A DNA stretch of 64,000 bases from Bacillus sp. HF117_J1_D (GTDB lineage: Bacteria > Bacillota > Bacilli > Bacillales > Bacillaceae_C), in the NCBI GenBank assembly GCA_009928435.1, contig JAABNQ010000006.1:32829-96828 (forward strand), written 5' to 3'. Shown piece after piece: positions 43,108 to 53,018 of the stretch. Position numbers and translations under genes: made by a program. The notes under the pieces are model-generated. The model worked only from the letters and a program-made list of their open reading frames with translations. It searched no databases and had not been told where the DNA came from. How positions within the stretch are numbered: position 1 is the first letter of the stretch; each line of letters begins with the position of its first letter.

Positions 43108-44616
43108 TCAAACTCTTTTTCTTCGGTGAAGCCCCAATTCTCTTCGCTCTTGGCGAAGCGCTTTGTAGATGGACAGCATCATTAATATCATGATCAATGA
43201 AAAAGGGAACGCTGCAATAATGAGCGCGTTTTGCAATGCTTGCAGTCCACCGCTATATAAAAGAATAGAAGCCATCGCCGCGAGGAAAAATCCCCAAACG
43301 ATTTTCACACTGTTTGGCGGTGTCAAAGAGCCGTAAGATGTCTGCATACCAAGCACGAATGTGGCTGAATCGGCAGATGTAATGAAAAAAGTTCCGATCA
43401 AAATGACAGCAATCACTGATAAAATGGTCGAAAATGACATTTCATTAAAGACGGCAAAAAGCACTTCTTCTGTTGCATATTTGGTTAGGTCGACAGCTCC
43501 AGCCAGTTGAACGTCAATGGCTGTTGTCCCAAAGACAGCAAACCAAATGAAACTGACGATGACAGGGAGGATTAAGACACCGATCATGAATTCCCTTATC
43601 GTCCTTCCTTTGGAGACGCGGGCAATAAAGATCCCGACGAACGGAGCCCACGAAATCCACCAAGCCCAATAAAAGATTGTCCAGCCATTGATCCAGCCAC
43701 GGTGGCTCTCATTAAGCGGTGCAATCCTGAGGCTCATTTGAATAAGGTTTTGTACATATGCTCCAATTGTGTCCGTAAACAGATTCAGGATCAACAAGCT
43801 AGGGCCTAGAATGAAAACAAGCGCCAACAAGACAACGGCTAGAATCATATTTGTATTGCTCAAATATTTGATTCCTTTGCTTAAGCCTGACCACGCTGAC
43901 ATGAGAAACAAGGCGGTGGCGATGAGGATAATGAATAGCTGAACAGTGAAATTGTTCGGGATTCCAAACAAATAGGCAAGTCCTCCATTAATTTGCACTG
44001 CCCCGAATCCAAGGGTTGTTGCCACCCCGACAACAGTCGCAGCAACGGCGATAATGTCGACGAGCATGGCAAGCCTGCTGTGAGCATATTTTCCTAAGAT
44101 GGGGCTGAGCGTTGCACTAATCAGACCTGGGCGTCCTTTACGGAAATTGAAATAGGCGAGACAGAGACCGACTAATGCATAGACAGACCAGGCATGGATC
44201 CCCCAATGAAAGAATGTGAAACGCATGGATTCTTTGATTGCGGCATCCGTTCCTGGATCAGCCATAGGAGGGGCAATCGCATAATGGGAAAGAGGTTCGG
44301 CTGATCCCCAGAAAACAAGCCCGATTCCCATGCCTGCGGAAAACAACATGGCAAACCATGTCGGCTTTGAATATTCGGGTTGATCTTCCTGCTTCCCCAG
44401 TTTCACGGATCCCACTGGGCTAAAGATAAGAAATAGACAAAATGCAACAATGACCGTGACTAAAATTAAATAATACCAGCCAAAACCAGAGGTGATCACT
44501 GACTCAACTTTTGATGTAGCTGCCTCAAACCCGTCGGGGGCGGCCACACCGAAAACGACAGCAACCATCAAAATGGCAGCCGATACCCAAAAAACACTTG
44601 AGACTTTACTCCACAA
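43108..44616 (-). CDS. BCCT family carrier, glycine betaine/choline type
   Basis: A 502-aa secondary carrier with 12 expected membrane segments. It has the canonical glycine segment [16 protein letters not shown] and the signature [29 protein letters not shown]. The TTG at 44616 follows GAAGGAGAG. The canonical GMGIG segment suggests glycine betaine or a relative (OpuD/BetL-like osmoprotection), in contrast to the carrier at 28212. It is monocistronic and convergent with the hpa operon, so a role in aromatic uptake is unlikely. Confidence 0.9.
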   Translation of the reverse strand: MWSKVSSVFWVSAAILMVAVVFGVAAPDGFEAATSKVESVITSGFGWYYLILVTVIVAFCLFLIFSPVGSVKLGKQEDQPEYSKPTWFAMLFSAGMGIGLVFWGSAEPLSHYAIAPPMADPGTDAAIKESMRFTFFHWGIHAWSVYALVGLCLAYFNFRKGRPGLISATLSPILGKYAHSRLAMLVDIIAVAATVVGVATTLGFGAVQINGGLAYLFGIPNNFTVQLFIILIATALFLMSAWSGLSKGIKYLSNTNMILAVVLLALVFILGPSLLILNLFTDTIGAYVQNLIQMSLRIAPLNESHRGWINGWTIFYWAWWISWAPFVGIFIARVSKGRTIREFMIGVLILPVIVSFIWFAVFGTTAIDVQLAGAVDLTKYATEEVLFAVFNEMSFSTILSVIAVILIGTFFITSADSATFVLGMQTSYGSLTPPNSVKIVWGFFLAAMASILLYSGGLQALQNALIIAAFPFSLIMILMMLSIYKALRQERRELGLHRRKRV

Positions 44617-44753
44617 ATTAAATACTCTCCTTCCATAAATGGAAATCGATGCGATAACTTTTCAACATGCCTAACCATAACAATGATAGCGAAATGATTC
44701 AAACATTTAACATACCTTTTAAAAAATATCCATAAAATAGGAGGTCAAAATGA

Positions 44754-44813
44754 GGGGTCAGACCCCCATCGCGTTAAAACGTTAATGCTTTAACGTAACG
44801 GGGGTCAGACCCC
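44754..44813. repeat. REP-type palindrome, 60-bp form (copy R4)
   Basis: Both arms read GGGGTCAGACCCC; the centre holds CGTTAAAACGTTAATGC. It lies between the BCCT gene and the sortase terminator. Confidence 0.9.
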
Positions 44814-44819
44814 TTCAAT

Positions 44820-44852
44820 AAAAAAAGCCGCACCAACCGGCGCGGCTTTTCA
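44820..44852 (-). terminator. Terminator of the sortase operon
   Basis: On the minus strand AAAGCCGCGCC pairs with GGTGCGGCTTT and runs into TTTTTT, overlapping the sortase stop codon. Confidence 0.9.
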
Positions 44853-45479
44853 TCCTTCAGATTTTTTACTTTCAATCAGATCGCCAATCAAGATGTAGCG
44901 GTCTGGTGCATCACCAATATAGCGGAACGGATAGCAGGTAGTGACGGTTAATGTGGCGCGAGGCTTCGGAACGATTACAGTTCGATCATCCGCATCCACA
45001 ATCCGGACTTTCCGAACTTTGTAGGTGAATTCACCTTTGGAGGTAGTGACAATCAGTAAATCACCTTTTCCCACTTCTCCAAGCTTTCGGAAGACTGTAT
45101 CCCGGTGTCCAGACAGGACCGAGTTATCCTTCTCACCGGGAAGTACGCTGCCAGCATAATGGCCGACACCTTTCTCCAGCTCGTCTTCATCTGTTCCGTG
45201 ATAGATGGGCAATGTTGCATCCAACTTGGGGATGATCAAATCACCGACGATCTCGCCCTCTTCAGGGCGTTCGTCATAAACAACTGTTTTTGTATCTCGC
45301 TCAACTTTTACGGGAGGAGGTGTTTCTTCTTGTATGACGGGTGCAGGTTCTGAACTGGCTTTATTCACGGTAAAAATCATATACCCCGTCAAAAATTTAA
45401 AGGCATTCGTCCCGGAAAGCCAAGTACCAAATCCAATCAATCCAACTGCCGCTGCAAGAAGAATGAATCGTTTCATCAT
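44850..45479 (-). CDS. srtD: Class D sortase
   Basis: Cysteine transpeptidase of 209 aa that fixes LPxTx proteins to the wall. It has an N-terminal membrane anchor (ILLAAAVGLIGFGTWLSG). The catalytic His lies in SVLSGHRDTVFRKLG, Cys in LTVTTCYPF, and Arg in DAPDRYILIG. It overlaps the substrate gene upstream by 4 bp. Sortase D enzymes prefer LPNTA-type signals, and the partner carries exactly that. Confidence 0.95.
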   Translation of the reverse strand: MMKRFILLAAAVGLIGFGTWLSGTNAFKFLTGYMIFTVNKASSEPAPVIQEETPPPVKVERDTKTVVYDERPEEGEIVGDLIIPKLDATLPIYHGTDEDELEKGVGHYAGSVLPGEKDNSVLSGHRDTVFRKLGEVGKGDLLIVTTSKGEFTYKVRKVRIVDADDRTVIVPKPRATLTVTTCYPFRYIGDAPDRYILIGDLIESKKSEG

Positions 45480-46531
45480 GCACCTTTTACGATAAATTTA
45501 CGGAATAAGAAACCGCCTAAGACAATAAGTGCAAGTCCCGCAACAGCCTGAGGAAGGTAGCCTCCTGCTGTATTTGGAAGTTTTCCGCCATTAATGGTCC
45601 TGACTACAGGCTTTTCGCCCTTAACGGTTTTGATGACAGGTTTTTCACCTTTAATCTTTTTGGCTACTGGCTTTTCAGCAGACGTTTTCACAGCCGCTTC
45701 TACTTTGTTTATTTGTTGGCCGGTATTATTTAGAATATCAGAACCGAACATCTCTTTTGTGATCAGTAGGTCGGCTAAGAATTGTCCATCTTTGGAATAA
45801 ATTTTTATAAGCAAATCAGCACCGTCAACAGTATCCATTTGGATTAATGCCGATAAGGAAATCGGTGTTTCAATACCGTCTTTAACTAAATAGTAATCTA
45901 CTTTTAGTTGAAGGAGATTCAAGAACCCGTCCCAAATGCTGAGCAATTCAGCAATCTGACCTGGAGTTAGCTCAGAAGCACTATCAAATTCTGGGAAGGA
46001 CATCAAACGATCCCCTAAGTTCAAGAATTTGGCTTTAAAAGCTTCTTCATCAGTGTTCTCTGTTACTTTATCCAGGTGGGGTACCAATCTTTGTATTTCG
46101 TCAGTTGTAAGACCAAGCCCAGCAAGGGCTTCAATGACAGCCTCTTCGTCAATTGAGTCAACAGCCAAATAGTAGATTTCAACCTCTAAATCTTCTATAA
46201 AAACAAAATCATTCAAGGACATTCCGTTTTCCGCAAGAAGCTGTTCCAATTCTTTTTTTGTCATGCCGTAATCAGCAAGCAGGGCGTTCAAGTTCTCTTT
46301 ATTTATTGGTTCGCCCAAGTATTCTTCTATCTCTTTAACAGAATCGAAATCCTCTAGCGTGAAATCGTGGACATCCTCAAAATATGTAATAAAATCTTTC
46401 TCGGACATTCCGATTTCTTTTAAGTATTTTTGAAACTCTGGATCTTTCGGATCCACCGCCGCGAAAGCGGATGATGGCAGTGCCCAAATAGCAAGGATAG
46501 CCGCAAGCACTGCAGACAATAAACGCTTCAA
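45476..46531 (-). CDS. Processed acidic surface protein with LPNTA sorting signal
   Basis: A 351-aa secreted protein. It has a signal peptide ending in SSAFA-A and a long acidic region (about residues 25-280) with repeated short motifs such as GMSEKDFITYF, GMTKKELEQLL and GLTTDEIQRLV. A Lys-rich stretch with three near-repeats (KKIKGEKPV, KTVKGEKPV, RTINGGK) follows, then LPNTA, a hydrophobic segment and a positive tail. It resembles the TIGR-described processed acidic surface protein family, which pairs with a sortase. The start is TTG 46531 after AAGGGGGAA. Function on the cell surface is unknown. Confidence 0.88.
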   Translation of the reverse strand: MKRLLSAVLAAILAIWALPSSAFAAVDPKDPEFQKYLKEIGMSEKDFITYFEDVHDFTLEDFDSVKEIEEYLGEPINKENLNALLADYGMTKKELEQLLAENGMSLNDFVFIEDLEVEIYYLAVDSIDEEAVIEALAGLGLTTDEIQRLVPHLDKVTENTDEEAFKAKFLNLGDRLMSFPEFDSASELTPGQIAELLSIWDGFLNLLQLKVDYYLVKDGIETPISLSALIQMDTVDGADLLIKIYSKDGQFLADLLITKEMFGSDILNNTGQQINKVEAAVKTSAEKPVAKKIKGEKPVIKTVKGEKPVVRTINGGKLPNTAGGYLPQAVAGLALIVLGGFLFRKFIVKGA

Positions 46532-46648
46532 AGATATTCCCCCTTAAATTGTCATTTCTCAAACAATTATATTAGAAAATTTGCTCTGTGGATAGTGTTT
46601 TCTCATTCAGTTTCTGCTCACTTTTTAAAAATAGATGTATAACAGGTG

Positions 46649-46677
46649 TTGACATTTATAATCTGTTATAATACAAT
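46649..46677 (+). promoter_or_regulatory. Sigma-A promoter of yhfH
   Basis: TTGACA (46649-46654), 17-bp spacer, TACAAT (46672-46677). Confidence 0.82.
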
Positions 46678-46709
46678 GTATTCAACAACAACAAAGGAGG
46701 CCATCAAAA

Positions 46710-46838
46710 ATGATGCCAATTGAATTTTACAGAAATATTTCTGCCAAAGAATGTTGCCAGTGCGGTGAAGAAATGAATGAAATGCATGAATGCTATTTTA
46801 ATGAGTGTGAGCGTTGCCTAAGTAAAGCAGAGGAGTAA
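46710..46838 (+). CDS. yhfH: YhfH-type small zinc-finger-like protein (42 aa)
   Basis: Tiny protein MMPIEFYRNISAKECCQCGE..., with cysteine pairs C-C-x-C and, near the end, C...C-x2-C, as in a treble-clef or rubredoxin-like knuckle. The ATG follows AAAGGAGG and a consensus promoter precedes it. Matches the short YhfH family of Bacillaceae, whose function is unknown. A possible stem ATCTGC/GCAGAT with TATTTTT follows at about 46874-46917. Confidence 0.85.
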   Translation: MMPIEFYRNISAKECCQCGEEMNEMHECYFNECERCLSKAEE

Positions 46839-46915
46839 TAAAAATTGAAAAAACGATATAAGAAATTCCCATGATCTGCCTGTTTCAGTTGAGACGGTGC
46901 AGATTATTTTTGTGT

Positions 46916-46953
46916 TAAAAAAAGAAAAAGCATTCGAGAAGGCCGAATGCTGT
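46916..46953 (-). terminator. Terminator of nifS
   Basis: On the minus strand GCATTCGGCCTTCTCGAATGC followed by TTTTTCTTTTTTT. Confidence 0.88.
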
Positions 46954-47032
46954 TAGTGTGATATATAACAGATTGATCAATTTAAATTCCACATTCATTG
47001 ACTTCAGACATGCTTTGCATGAACATGTGATC

Positions 47033-48154
47033 CTATACATTTTCACGAACAATTTGTACAAGTGCCTCGCCAAGCTGTCTTACATCCTCAACTTTCGTTT
47101 CCCGTCCAAGCGTCATTCGGATGAATTCTTTTGCTGCTTTCCCTTCAACGCCAAGTGCGACCATTGTCTTTGATGGTGTCTGCATGCTCACCTGGCAGGC
47201 GCTTCCTGTCGAGATAGCAAATCCGCGTAGGTTTGCTTCATTCATGATCAACTGACCTTCCAGTCCGGTCACTCTCATGCCAATCATTGAAGGCAAGTCA
47301 GCCTCATAGATGATGCACTTGTCCAGGATAGGATCAAGCGATTTGATCAATTCTTTCCTTAAGACATTGTAATGTTCACTGTAAACATCCAATCGACTCA
47401 CCGCTTTTTCTGCAGCGGCTGCCATGGCTGCAACCCCCGGAACGTTCACTGTTCCAGGACGAAATCCCCCCTCGTGTGTAGTACCAGGAACATAGGGATC
47501 CCATCGCAAAGCAGGATTCAGATATACTGCTCCAACTCCTTTTGGTCCGTAAAACTTGTGGCTGGAGATCGTCAGGGCGTCAACGGAATGAGCGATCGTA
47601 TTCAAATCCATCTTGCCGAAAGATTGGACACAGTCACTATGAAAAAGTATCCCGTTTTCCCGACAAATCTGGCCGATTCCTTCAATTGGCTGCAGCGTTC
47701 CGATTTCGGGGTTGGCATGCTGTATGCTCACTAAGACTGTATCTTCGCGGACAGCATCTAGGAAGGCATCAACGTCAATCCGGCCGTCTGAAGCTAAGGG
47801 GAGCATGGCGATGTCCCAGCCTTGCTGTCGCAGTTTTTCCAATGAGTTTAAAACAGAGGAATGTTCTGCCATCCCAGTGATGATGTGTTTCCCTTTTTTT
47901 TCACTGCTTGTCAATAATGTTTGGATGGCCAAAAAGTTTCCTTCAGACCCGCTGCTTGTAAAAAAAACCCCGTCTTTTGATACGTTGAAAAATCGGGCGA
48001 ACTGTGCCCGGCTGTATTCCAAAAGCTCATTTGCCTGATCACCTATATCATGAAGGCTGCTTGAATTTCCGTAGTACGTGGATGCGGCTTTTACATACAC
48101 TTCTGCTGCTTCCTGATCGAGCGGGCAAGAGGCTGCATAATCGAAATATTTCAC
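47033..48154 (-). CDS. nifS: Cysteine desulfurase, NAD-biosynthesis type
   Basis: PLP enzyme that supplies sulfur for the Fe-S cluster of NadA. The start is taken as GTG 48154 (giving MKYFDYAASCPLD, as in the family), behind AGCAGG; the frame from 48199 has no site. The PLP Lys lies in ISSHKFYGPKGVG and the active Cys in STGSACQVSM. 373 aa. It is divergent from nadB, as in B. subtilis, and the shared control region has NiaR-like sites. Confidence 0.92.
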   Translation of the reverse strand: MKYFDYAASCPLDQEAAEVYVKAASTYYGNSSSLHDIGDQANELLEYSRAQFARFFNVSKDGVFFTSSGSEGNFLAIQTLLTSSEKKGKHIITGMAEHSSVLNSLEKLRQQGWDIAMLPLASDGRIDVDAFLDAVREDTVLVSIQHANPEIGTLQPIEGIGQICRENGILFHSDCVQSFGKMDLNTIAHSVDALTISSHKFYGPKGVGAVYLNPALRWDPYVPGTTHEGGFRPGTVNVPGVAAMAAAAEKAVSRLDVYSEHYNVLRKELIKSLDPILDKCIIYEADLPSMIGMRVTGLEGQLIMNEANLRGFAISTGSACQVSMQTPSKTMVALGVEGKAAKEFIRMTLGRETKVEDVRQLGEALVQIVRENV

Positions 48155-48195
48155 ATGGCAAACCTGCTTTCTTTTATTTTTAAAAATAACTCTTG

Positions 48196-48236
48196 TCATA
48201 AGTGTAATTCTATGTAAATATAAGTGTCAAGACACC
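48196..48236. promoter_or_regulatory. Candidate NiaR operator between nifS and nadB
   Basis: Perfect palindrome GTGTCAAGACAC at 48224-48235, plus a direct copy of ATAAGTGT at about 48197 and 48219. Position and symmetry suit the niacin-responsive repressor NiaR (YrxA), known to control this divergent pair in Bacillus. I assign the repressor by context. Confidence 0.6.
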
Positions 48237-48258
48237 TGTAAATACCAGGAGGCGTATG

Positions 48259-49848
48259 ATGAAAAAAGCGGATGTTCTTATTATCGGAAGCGGAGTGGCC
48301 GCTTTGCAATTGGCGAAGCGCATTCGTGACGAAAAGAATGTGATAATTATCACAAAGTCGTTTTTAAAGAATGGAAATTCCAACCTGGCACAGGGAGGAG
48401 TAGCCGCTGCTATTGGAAAAAATGATCATGTTGACAGTCATTATGCCGATACACTAGAAGCCGGACGATTCCATAATGACCGGACCGCAGTGCTGAAGGT
48501 GGCAAAGGCTGCGCCTAGATTGGTGAAAGAGCTTTGGGCTGAAGGCTGCCGGTTTGATACAGATGAAGAAGGCAGGTTACTGCTTGGAATGGAAGGGGCC
48601 CACAGTGAACATCGAATCGTTCATGGAGGTGGAGATGCAACAGGTCAACGCATCATGGAGCATCTTGAGTCCGCTGTAGCAGATAAATTTACAATCATCG
48701 AAAATACATTTGTATTTGATTTAATCATAGATTCCTGTAACCGATGCATCGGGGCAAAAGGAAAGAGTGCAGATGGAAGCATCGAATCGTTTTTTGCGGA
48801 TCATATTGTTCTAGCAACAGGAGGGTGCGGCCAATTATACCCTCACACATCCAATGCCGAGACTGTTACGGGTGATGGTGTTGCACTAGCATATAAAGCG
48901 GGGGCGGAAATCGCCGATATGGAATTCATCCAATTTCACCCGACTCTTCTTTATTTAAATGGGAAAACTCAAGGCTTGATTTCTGAAGCTGTCCGAGGAG
49001 ATGGCGGGAGTCTCGTTACTGAGGATGGCCTCGCGATTATGGAAGGCGTCCATCCGATGGGAAACCTTGCGCCGCGACATATCGTTGCCCAGACGATTTA
49101 CGACTATTTACGTGAAGAAAAGCAAATTTATTTGGATGTATCGACAATAGAGCATTTTGCTGAGCGGTTCCCGACGATTACCACCTTGTGTGAAAGAAAT
49201 CACGTAGATTGGAAGAAGCAGATACCCGTTGCACCTGGAAGTCATTTTTTAATGGGTGGTGTGAAAACCGATCTCATTGGACGGACAAGCATCAAAGGGC
49301 TATATGCTATTGGTGAGGTGGCCTGCACAGGCTTGCATGGGGCAAACCGATTAGCGAGCAACTCATTGCTGGAAGGACTTTTTATGGGGGAAAAATTGTC
49401 CGGATGGATTAATGAGAACCGCAAACAAGATGAAATGGATCTTAGGAACGCTGAATTTCCGGAAAACAGGCGTCCGCTCACCAAGATCAATCATCATGAC
49501 ATGCGGCTGCCGGAAATCAAAGATATCAAACGAACCATGATGGACAATGCAGGAATTGTCCGGACTGAAGAGGGATTGCTCAAACAAAAGCATTGGCTGG
49601 AAAGCTTTCAAATAGAAGAATGGCTGAATATGGACCTTGGGCACTTCACGTTCGAAGAATTGACGCGGGTGTCCATGTTGATTACATCATGGTTGATCAC
49701 AGATGCAGCCATAAAAAGAACAGAAAGCAGGGGAGGGCATTTTCGCAGTGACCACCCTTGTGAAAAAAATCACGACTGGATTGGCAGGAAAATCATCCAG
49801 AAAAGGAATGAAAATAATGAACAAATTGAAACTGCGGTTGCAACTTGA
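48259..49848 (+). CDS. nadB: L-aspartate oxidase
   Basis: FAD enzyme of about 529 aa, oxidising aspartate to iminoaspartate in de novo NAD synthesis. Features: VLIIGSGVAALQLAKRI (FAD), KNGNSNLAQGGVAAAIGKNDHVDSHYADTLEAG, HRIVHGGGDATGQRIM, ADMEFIQFHPTLLY, and GEVACTGLHGANRLASNSLLEGL. Start: ATG 48259, six bases after AGGAGG; ATG 48256 is also possible. It overlaps nadC. Confidence 0.96.
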   Translation: MKKADVLIIGSGVAALQLAKRIRDEKNVIIITKSFLKNGNSNLAQGGVAAAIGKNDHVDSHYADTLEAGRFHNDRTAVLKVAKAAPRLVKELWAEGCRFDTDEEGRLLLGMEGAHSEHRIVHGGGDATGQRIMEHLESAVADKFTIIENTFVFDLIIDSCNRCIGAKGKSADGSIESFFADHIVLATGGCGQLYPHTSNAETVTGDGVALAYKAGAEIADMEFIQFHPTLLYLNGKTQGLISEAVRGDGGSLVTEDGLAIMEGVHPMGNLAPRHIVAQTIYDYLREEKQIYLDVSTIEHFAERFPTITTLCERNHVDWKKQIPVAPGSHFLMGGVKTDLIGRTSIKGLYAIGEVACTGLHGANRLASNSLLEGLFMGEKLSGWINENRKQDEMDLRNAEFPENRRPLTKINHHDMRLPEIKDIKRTMMDNAGIVRTEEGLLKQKHWLESFQIEEWLNMDLGHFTFEELTRVSMLITSWLITDAAIKRTESRGGHFRSDHPCEKNHDWIGRKIIQKRNENNEQIETAVAT

Positions 49849-50653
49849 GCAATTTTTTCTTGAAGATATTGGAGACCGTGACGTCACGAGCCAAATATTT
49901 GGAGATGGGCAGCGAGGTGAAGTCCATTTTATTGCAAAAGACAACGGCATATTTTGTGGGGAAGAAATCATCCGGACAGGTTATCAGCTTCTAGATTCGG
50001 AACTGCAAGATGAAATCTTTGTCTGCGATGGAGAGAAAATTGAGAAAGGGCAGGTGCTTGCAACCGTAAAAGGATCGGTATCCAGTTTGTTAAAAGGGGA
50101 ACGAGTTATTCTGAACCTAGTTCAGAGAATGAGCGGTATTGCAACGAAAACGAAGCAAGCCGTTGAAGCGCTGGACAGTGAGCATACGAAAATTTGCGAC
50201 ACAAGGAAAACAACCCCAGGTTTGAGGATGCTCGAAAAATATGCTGTCCGTTGCGGCGGGGGACAAAATCATCGCTACGGTTTGTACGATGGGGCCATGC
50301 TAAAAGACAACCACATCGCATTCGCCGGATCAATCGCTGGCGCAGTGGCGGCCGTTCGGGAAAAGTCGGGACATATGGTCAAAGTCGAAGTCGAAACCGA
50401 AACGAAGGAAATGATGCTCGAAGCGGTAGCTGCCAAGGCGGATGTCATCATGTTCGATAACAGGACGCCAGAAGAAATTCAGGAGTGGATCGGACTGATC
50501 CCGGAAAACATTGTGACAGAAGCCTCCGGTGGAATCACAATGGAAAACCTCGCATCATATCGCAACACGGGCGTCGACTACATCTCTCTCGGATTTTTGA
50601 CCCATTCCGTTTCTGCGCTGGATATAAGCGCGAAAGTAAAAATCGAAGACTGA
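49817..50653 (+). CDS. nadC: Quinolinate phosphoribosyltransferase (decarboxylating)
   Basis: Makes nicotinate mononucleotide from quinolinate and PRPP. 278 aa: LVQRMSGIATKTKQAVE, CDTRKTTPGLRMLEKYAVRCGGGQNHRYGLYDG and VEVETETKEMMLEAV. The start at 49817 follows AAAGGAA and lies 32 bp inside nadB in another frame; the frame from 49748 has no site. Downstream, a 730-bp gap filled by a tandem array separates it from nadA. Confidence 0.95.
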   Translation: MNKLKLRLQLEQFFLEDIGDRDVTSQIFGDGQRGEVHFIAKDNGIFCGEEIIRTGYQLLDSELQDEIFVCDGEKIEKGQVLATVKGSVSSLLKGERVILNLVQRMSGIATKTKQAVEALDSEHTKICDTRKTTPGLRMLEKYAVRCGGGQNHRYGLYDGAMLKDNHIAFAGSIAGAVAAVREKSGHMVKVEVETETKEMMLEAVAAKADVIMFDNRTPEEIQEWIGLIPENIVTEASGGITMENLASYRNTGVDYISLGFLTHSVSALDISAKVKIED

Positions 50654-50710
50654 GCGGTGGAGCGCTATGTCAGGGATGAAAAAGCCCGGAGATACTAAAA
50701 TCACTCTTCG

Positions 50711-51288
50711 GAAATACTCCTGAGTTTGTGTATATAGGATCCGAAGTTCAGCAATACTATCTGGATTCCGGAAATACTGTCCGAAGTTCGAGAATACTGT
50801 CCGAATTTCAGAAATACTATCCAGATTCCAGAAATACTATCCAGTTATCTAGAAATACTATCCAGATTCCGGAAATACTGTCCGGATTTCGGAAATACTG
50901 TCCAGTTATGCGGAAATACGATCCGGATTTCGGAATTACTGTCTGAATTTCAAAAATACTGTCCGGATTCCAGCAATACTATCTGGATTCCGGAAATACT
51001 GTCCAAAGTTCGAGAATACTGTCCAGATTCCGGAATTACTATCCGGATTCCAGCAATACTGTCCGAATTTCAGAAATACTATCCGGGTTTCGGAAATACT
51101 GTCCAGATTCCAAAAATGCTGTCCGAATTTCAGAAATACTATCCAGCTTTCGGAAATACTGTCTGGATTCCAGAAATACTGTCCGAAATCCAGAAATACA
51201 ATCCGAAATCCAGAAATACTGTCCAGTTATCCGGAATTACTATCCAAAATTCAAGAATACTATCCATTTTGCGCACTTTACTATCCGG
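50711..51288 (-). repeat. 20-bp tandem repeat array 3 (about 28 units), inverted relative to arrays 1 and 2
   Basis: Units on the + strand read GAAATACTGTCCGGATTCCG with variants; this is the reverse complement of the unit in array 2. Most are 20 bp. The three units containing CCAGTTAT are 21 bp, so a single base insertion may have spread within the array. It fills the gap between nadC and nadA and would be part of the operon transcript. Confidence 0.96.
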
Positions 51289-51385
51289 CAGAACCGCCGG
51301 ACCGTTTCAGGGGAAAGTTTTATCATCAAACTACCGCGGAGCAGCGAAGCCTGCTTATTTTATAATGAGGGAGGAATATAGAGGT

Positions 51386-52492
51386 ATGAGTATTTTTCAA
51401 ACGTTGGAAAAGCAGACAAACGTACTACCGGAAAAGTATCGAAACATGTCAACGGAGGAGCTTGAGAAGAGGGTGCGCGCCGTGAAGGCTGAACTTGGAA
51501 ACAAGTTGTATATTCCTGGACATCATTATCAAAAGGATGAAATCATCCAATTTGCCGATGCTACCGGTGATTCGCTGCAGCTTGCACAGCTTTGTGGACA
51601 GAACGAGGAAGCGGAACACATCGTATTTTGCGGAGTCCATTTTATGGCGGAGACGGCGGATATTTTGACAACAAAGGAACAGAAAGTCTATTTGCCGGAC
51701 ATGCGAGCAGGCTGTTCAATGGCGGACATGGCCGACATTTATCAGACTGAGCGTGCGTGGGAAAAGCTGACTGCCATATTTGGAGACACGATTCTTCCAC
51801 TCACTTATGTCAATTCGACCGCTGCAATCAAGTCGTTCGTTGGGGAAAATGGCGGTGCAACTGTCACTTCGTCCAACGCAGAAGAGATGGTTCGCTGGGC
51901 TTTCGAGCAAAAAGATCGAATCTTGTTTTTACCGGACCAGCATCTCGGACGAAACACAGCATACAACTTGGGCGTAGGTCTCGATGAAATGGCCGTCTGG
52001 AATCCGATCACGGATGAACTGGAGTTCGACGGACCTGTTGAGAAAATAAAAGTTTTGCTATGGAAAGGGCATTGCTCTGTTCATGAAAATTTTACAGTGA
52101 AAAATATCGAAGATGTTCGGAGCAAACATCCCGAAATGAAGGTACTTGTTCATCCGGAATGCTCACGTGAAGTCGTTGCACTTTCAGATATGAATGGGTC
52201 AACAAGCTATATTATCAAGGTGATCGAAAATGCGGATCCGGGATCTGCCTGGGCGATTGGAACAGAGATGAATCTGGTGAACCGTCTCATTAAGGATCAT
52301 CCCGACAAGCAGATCATTTCATTGAATCCGCATATGTGTCCATGTTTGACGATGAATCGGATTGACCTCCCGCATCTTGTTTGGTGTCTTGAGACGATTG
52401 CCGAGAGCGAGGAGCACAATGTGATTGAAGTAGATGATAAAACAGCAAAATTTGCAAAATTGGCGCTCGACCGCATGTTGGAGCTTTCATAA
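51386..52492 (+). CDS. nadA: Quinolinate synthase A
   Basis: [4Fe-4S] enzyme joining iminoaspartate and dihydroxyacetone phosphate. 368 aa, close to B. subtilis Nad[71 protein letters not shown] and [15 protein letters not shown] (cluster cysteines). The start is ATG 51386 ([10 protein letters not shown]). A longer frame runs back into the tandem array from 51116 and is an artefact of the stop-free repeats. The ribosome site is AGGGAGG at 51368-51374, 11 bp from the ATG. Confidence 0.96.
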   Translation: MSIFQTLEKQTNVLPEKYRNMSTEELEKRVRAVKAELGNKLYIPGHHYQKDEIIQFADATGDSLQLAQLCGQNEEAEHIVFCGVHFMAETADILTTKEQKVYLPDMRAGCSMADMADIYQTERAWEKLTAIFGDTILPLTYVNSTAAIKSFVGENGGATVTSSNAEEMVRWAFEQKDRILFLPDQHLGRNTAYNLGVGLDEMAVWNPITDELEFDGPVEKIKVLLWKGHCSVHENFTVKNIEDVRSKHPEMKVLVHPECSREVVALSDMNGSTSYIIKVIENADPGSAWAIGTEMNLVNRLIKDHPDKQIISLNPHMCPCLTMNRIDLPHLVWCLETIAESEEHNVIEVDDKTAKFAKLALDRMLELS

Positions 52493-52498
52493 GATGGA

Positions 52499-52748
52499 GC
52501 TTTATTCAGCAGAAGTATCTCACTACGGTAAGTGGTGAGATGAATGCATGTTGGTATTCTACTCAGCAGGGTTAAAACCAAAGCTGAATCATGTTAAAAC
52601 GTCCGGCGGATGCCACAGATTTTCAGAGGAAAAAATAGGAATAGAGGGCTTACTTAAGTATTGCTTTCTAGCGGAAACAATTTTCATACAAAATTATCGA
52701 GCGAAAGCTCGATAAAATCTGGCCGCAAATACGTTAAGGCATCTGATT
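52499..52748 (+). repeat. Structured ~190-bp element, copy H (with ~70-bp insertion)
   Basis: Starts 7 bp after nadA. The conserved 5' half is interrupted after CAGAGGAAA by about 65-70 bp of unrelated AT-rich sequence, then resumes with TTATCGAGC-gaaa-GCTCGATAA. Confidence 0.84.
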
Positions 52749-52751
52749 CTG

Positions 52752-52785
52752 AAAAAACGCCGGGAGGCGTTTTTTCTTTTTCCTA
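52752..52785 (+). terminator. Terminator of nadBCA
   Basis: AAAAAACGCC-GGGA-GGCGTTTTTT followed by CTTTTTC. Confidence 0.92.
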
Positions 52786-53018
52786 AGGGGAACGAGGAGT
52801 AACGAACTTGCTTGTGAAATTTGCACATTTTTCTAGGGGAGTGGGCCATTTTTCCAGAGACTGGTTTGAATGGAAACTCGCTTTTTTCATAAGATTCCCC
52901 CGCATTGCGGTAAAAGGTTTCGTTTGATGTAACCGAAGAAAGAACAGCGGCAAACCCCCGTGTCTTTGTCGCTTATTTGTTATTCCCCTTCCAATTCCGG
53001 ATGAAACTACAGAGAGCT
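52786..53018. other. Intergenic region without recognisable genes
   Basis: An 80-codon open frame on the minus strand (52783-53025) has no convincing ribosome site and an unusual composition; I do not call it. Nothing else was seen before the promoter at 53019. Confidence 0.5.

Noticed and set aside
40461-51288. Arrays considered as CRISPR loci
   Set aside because: The 20-bp units are directly adjacent with no unique spacers, units vary, and no cas genes are present.
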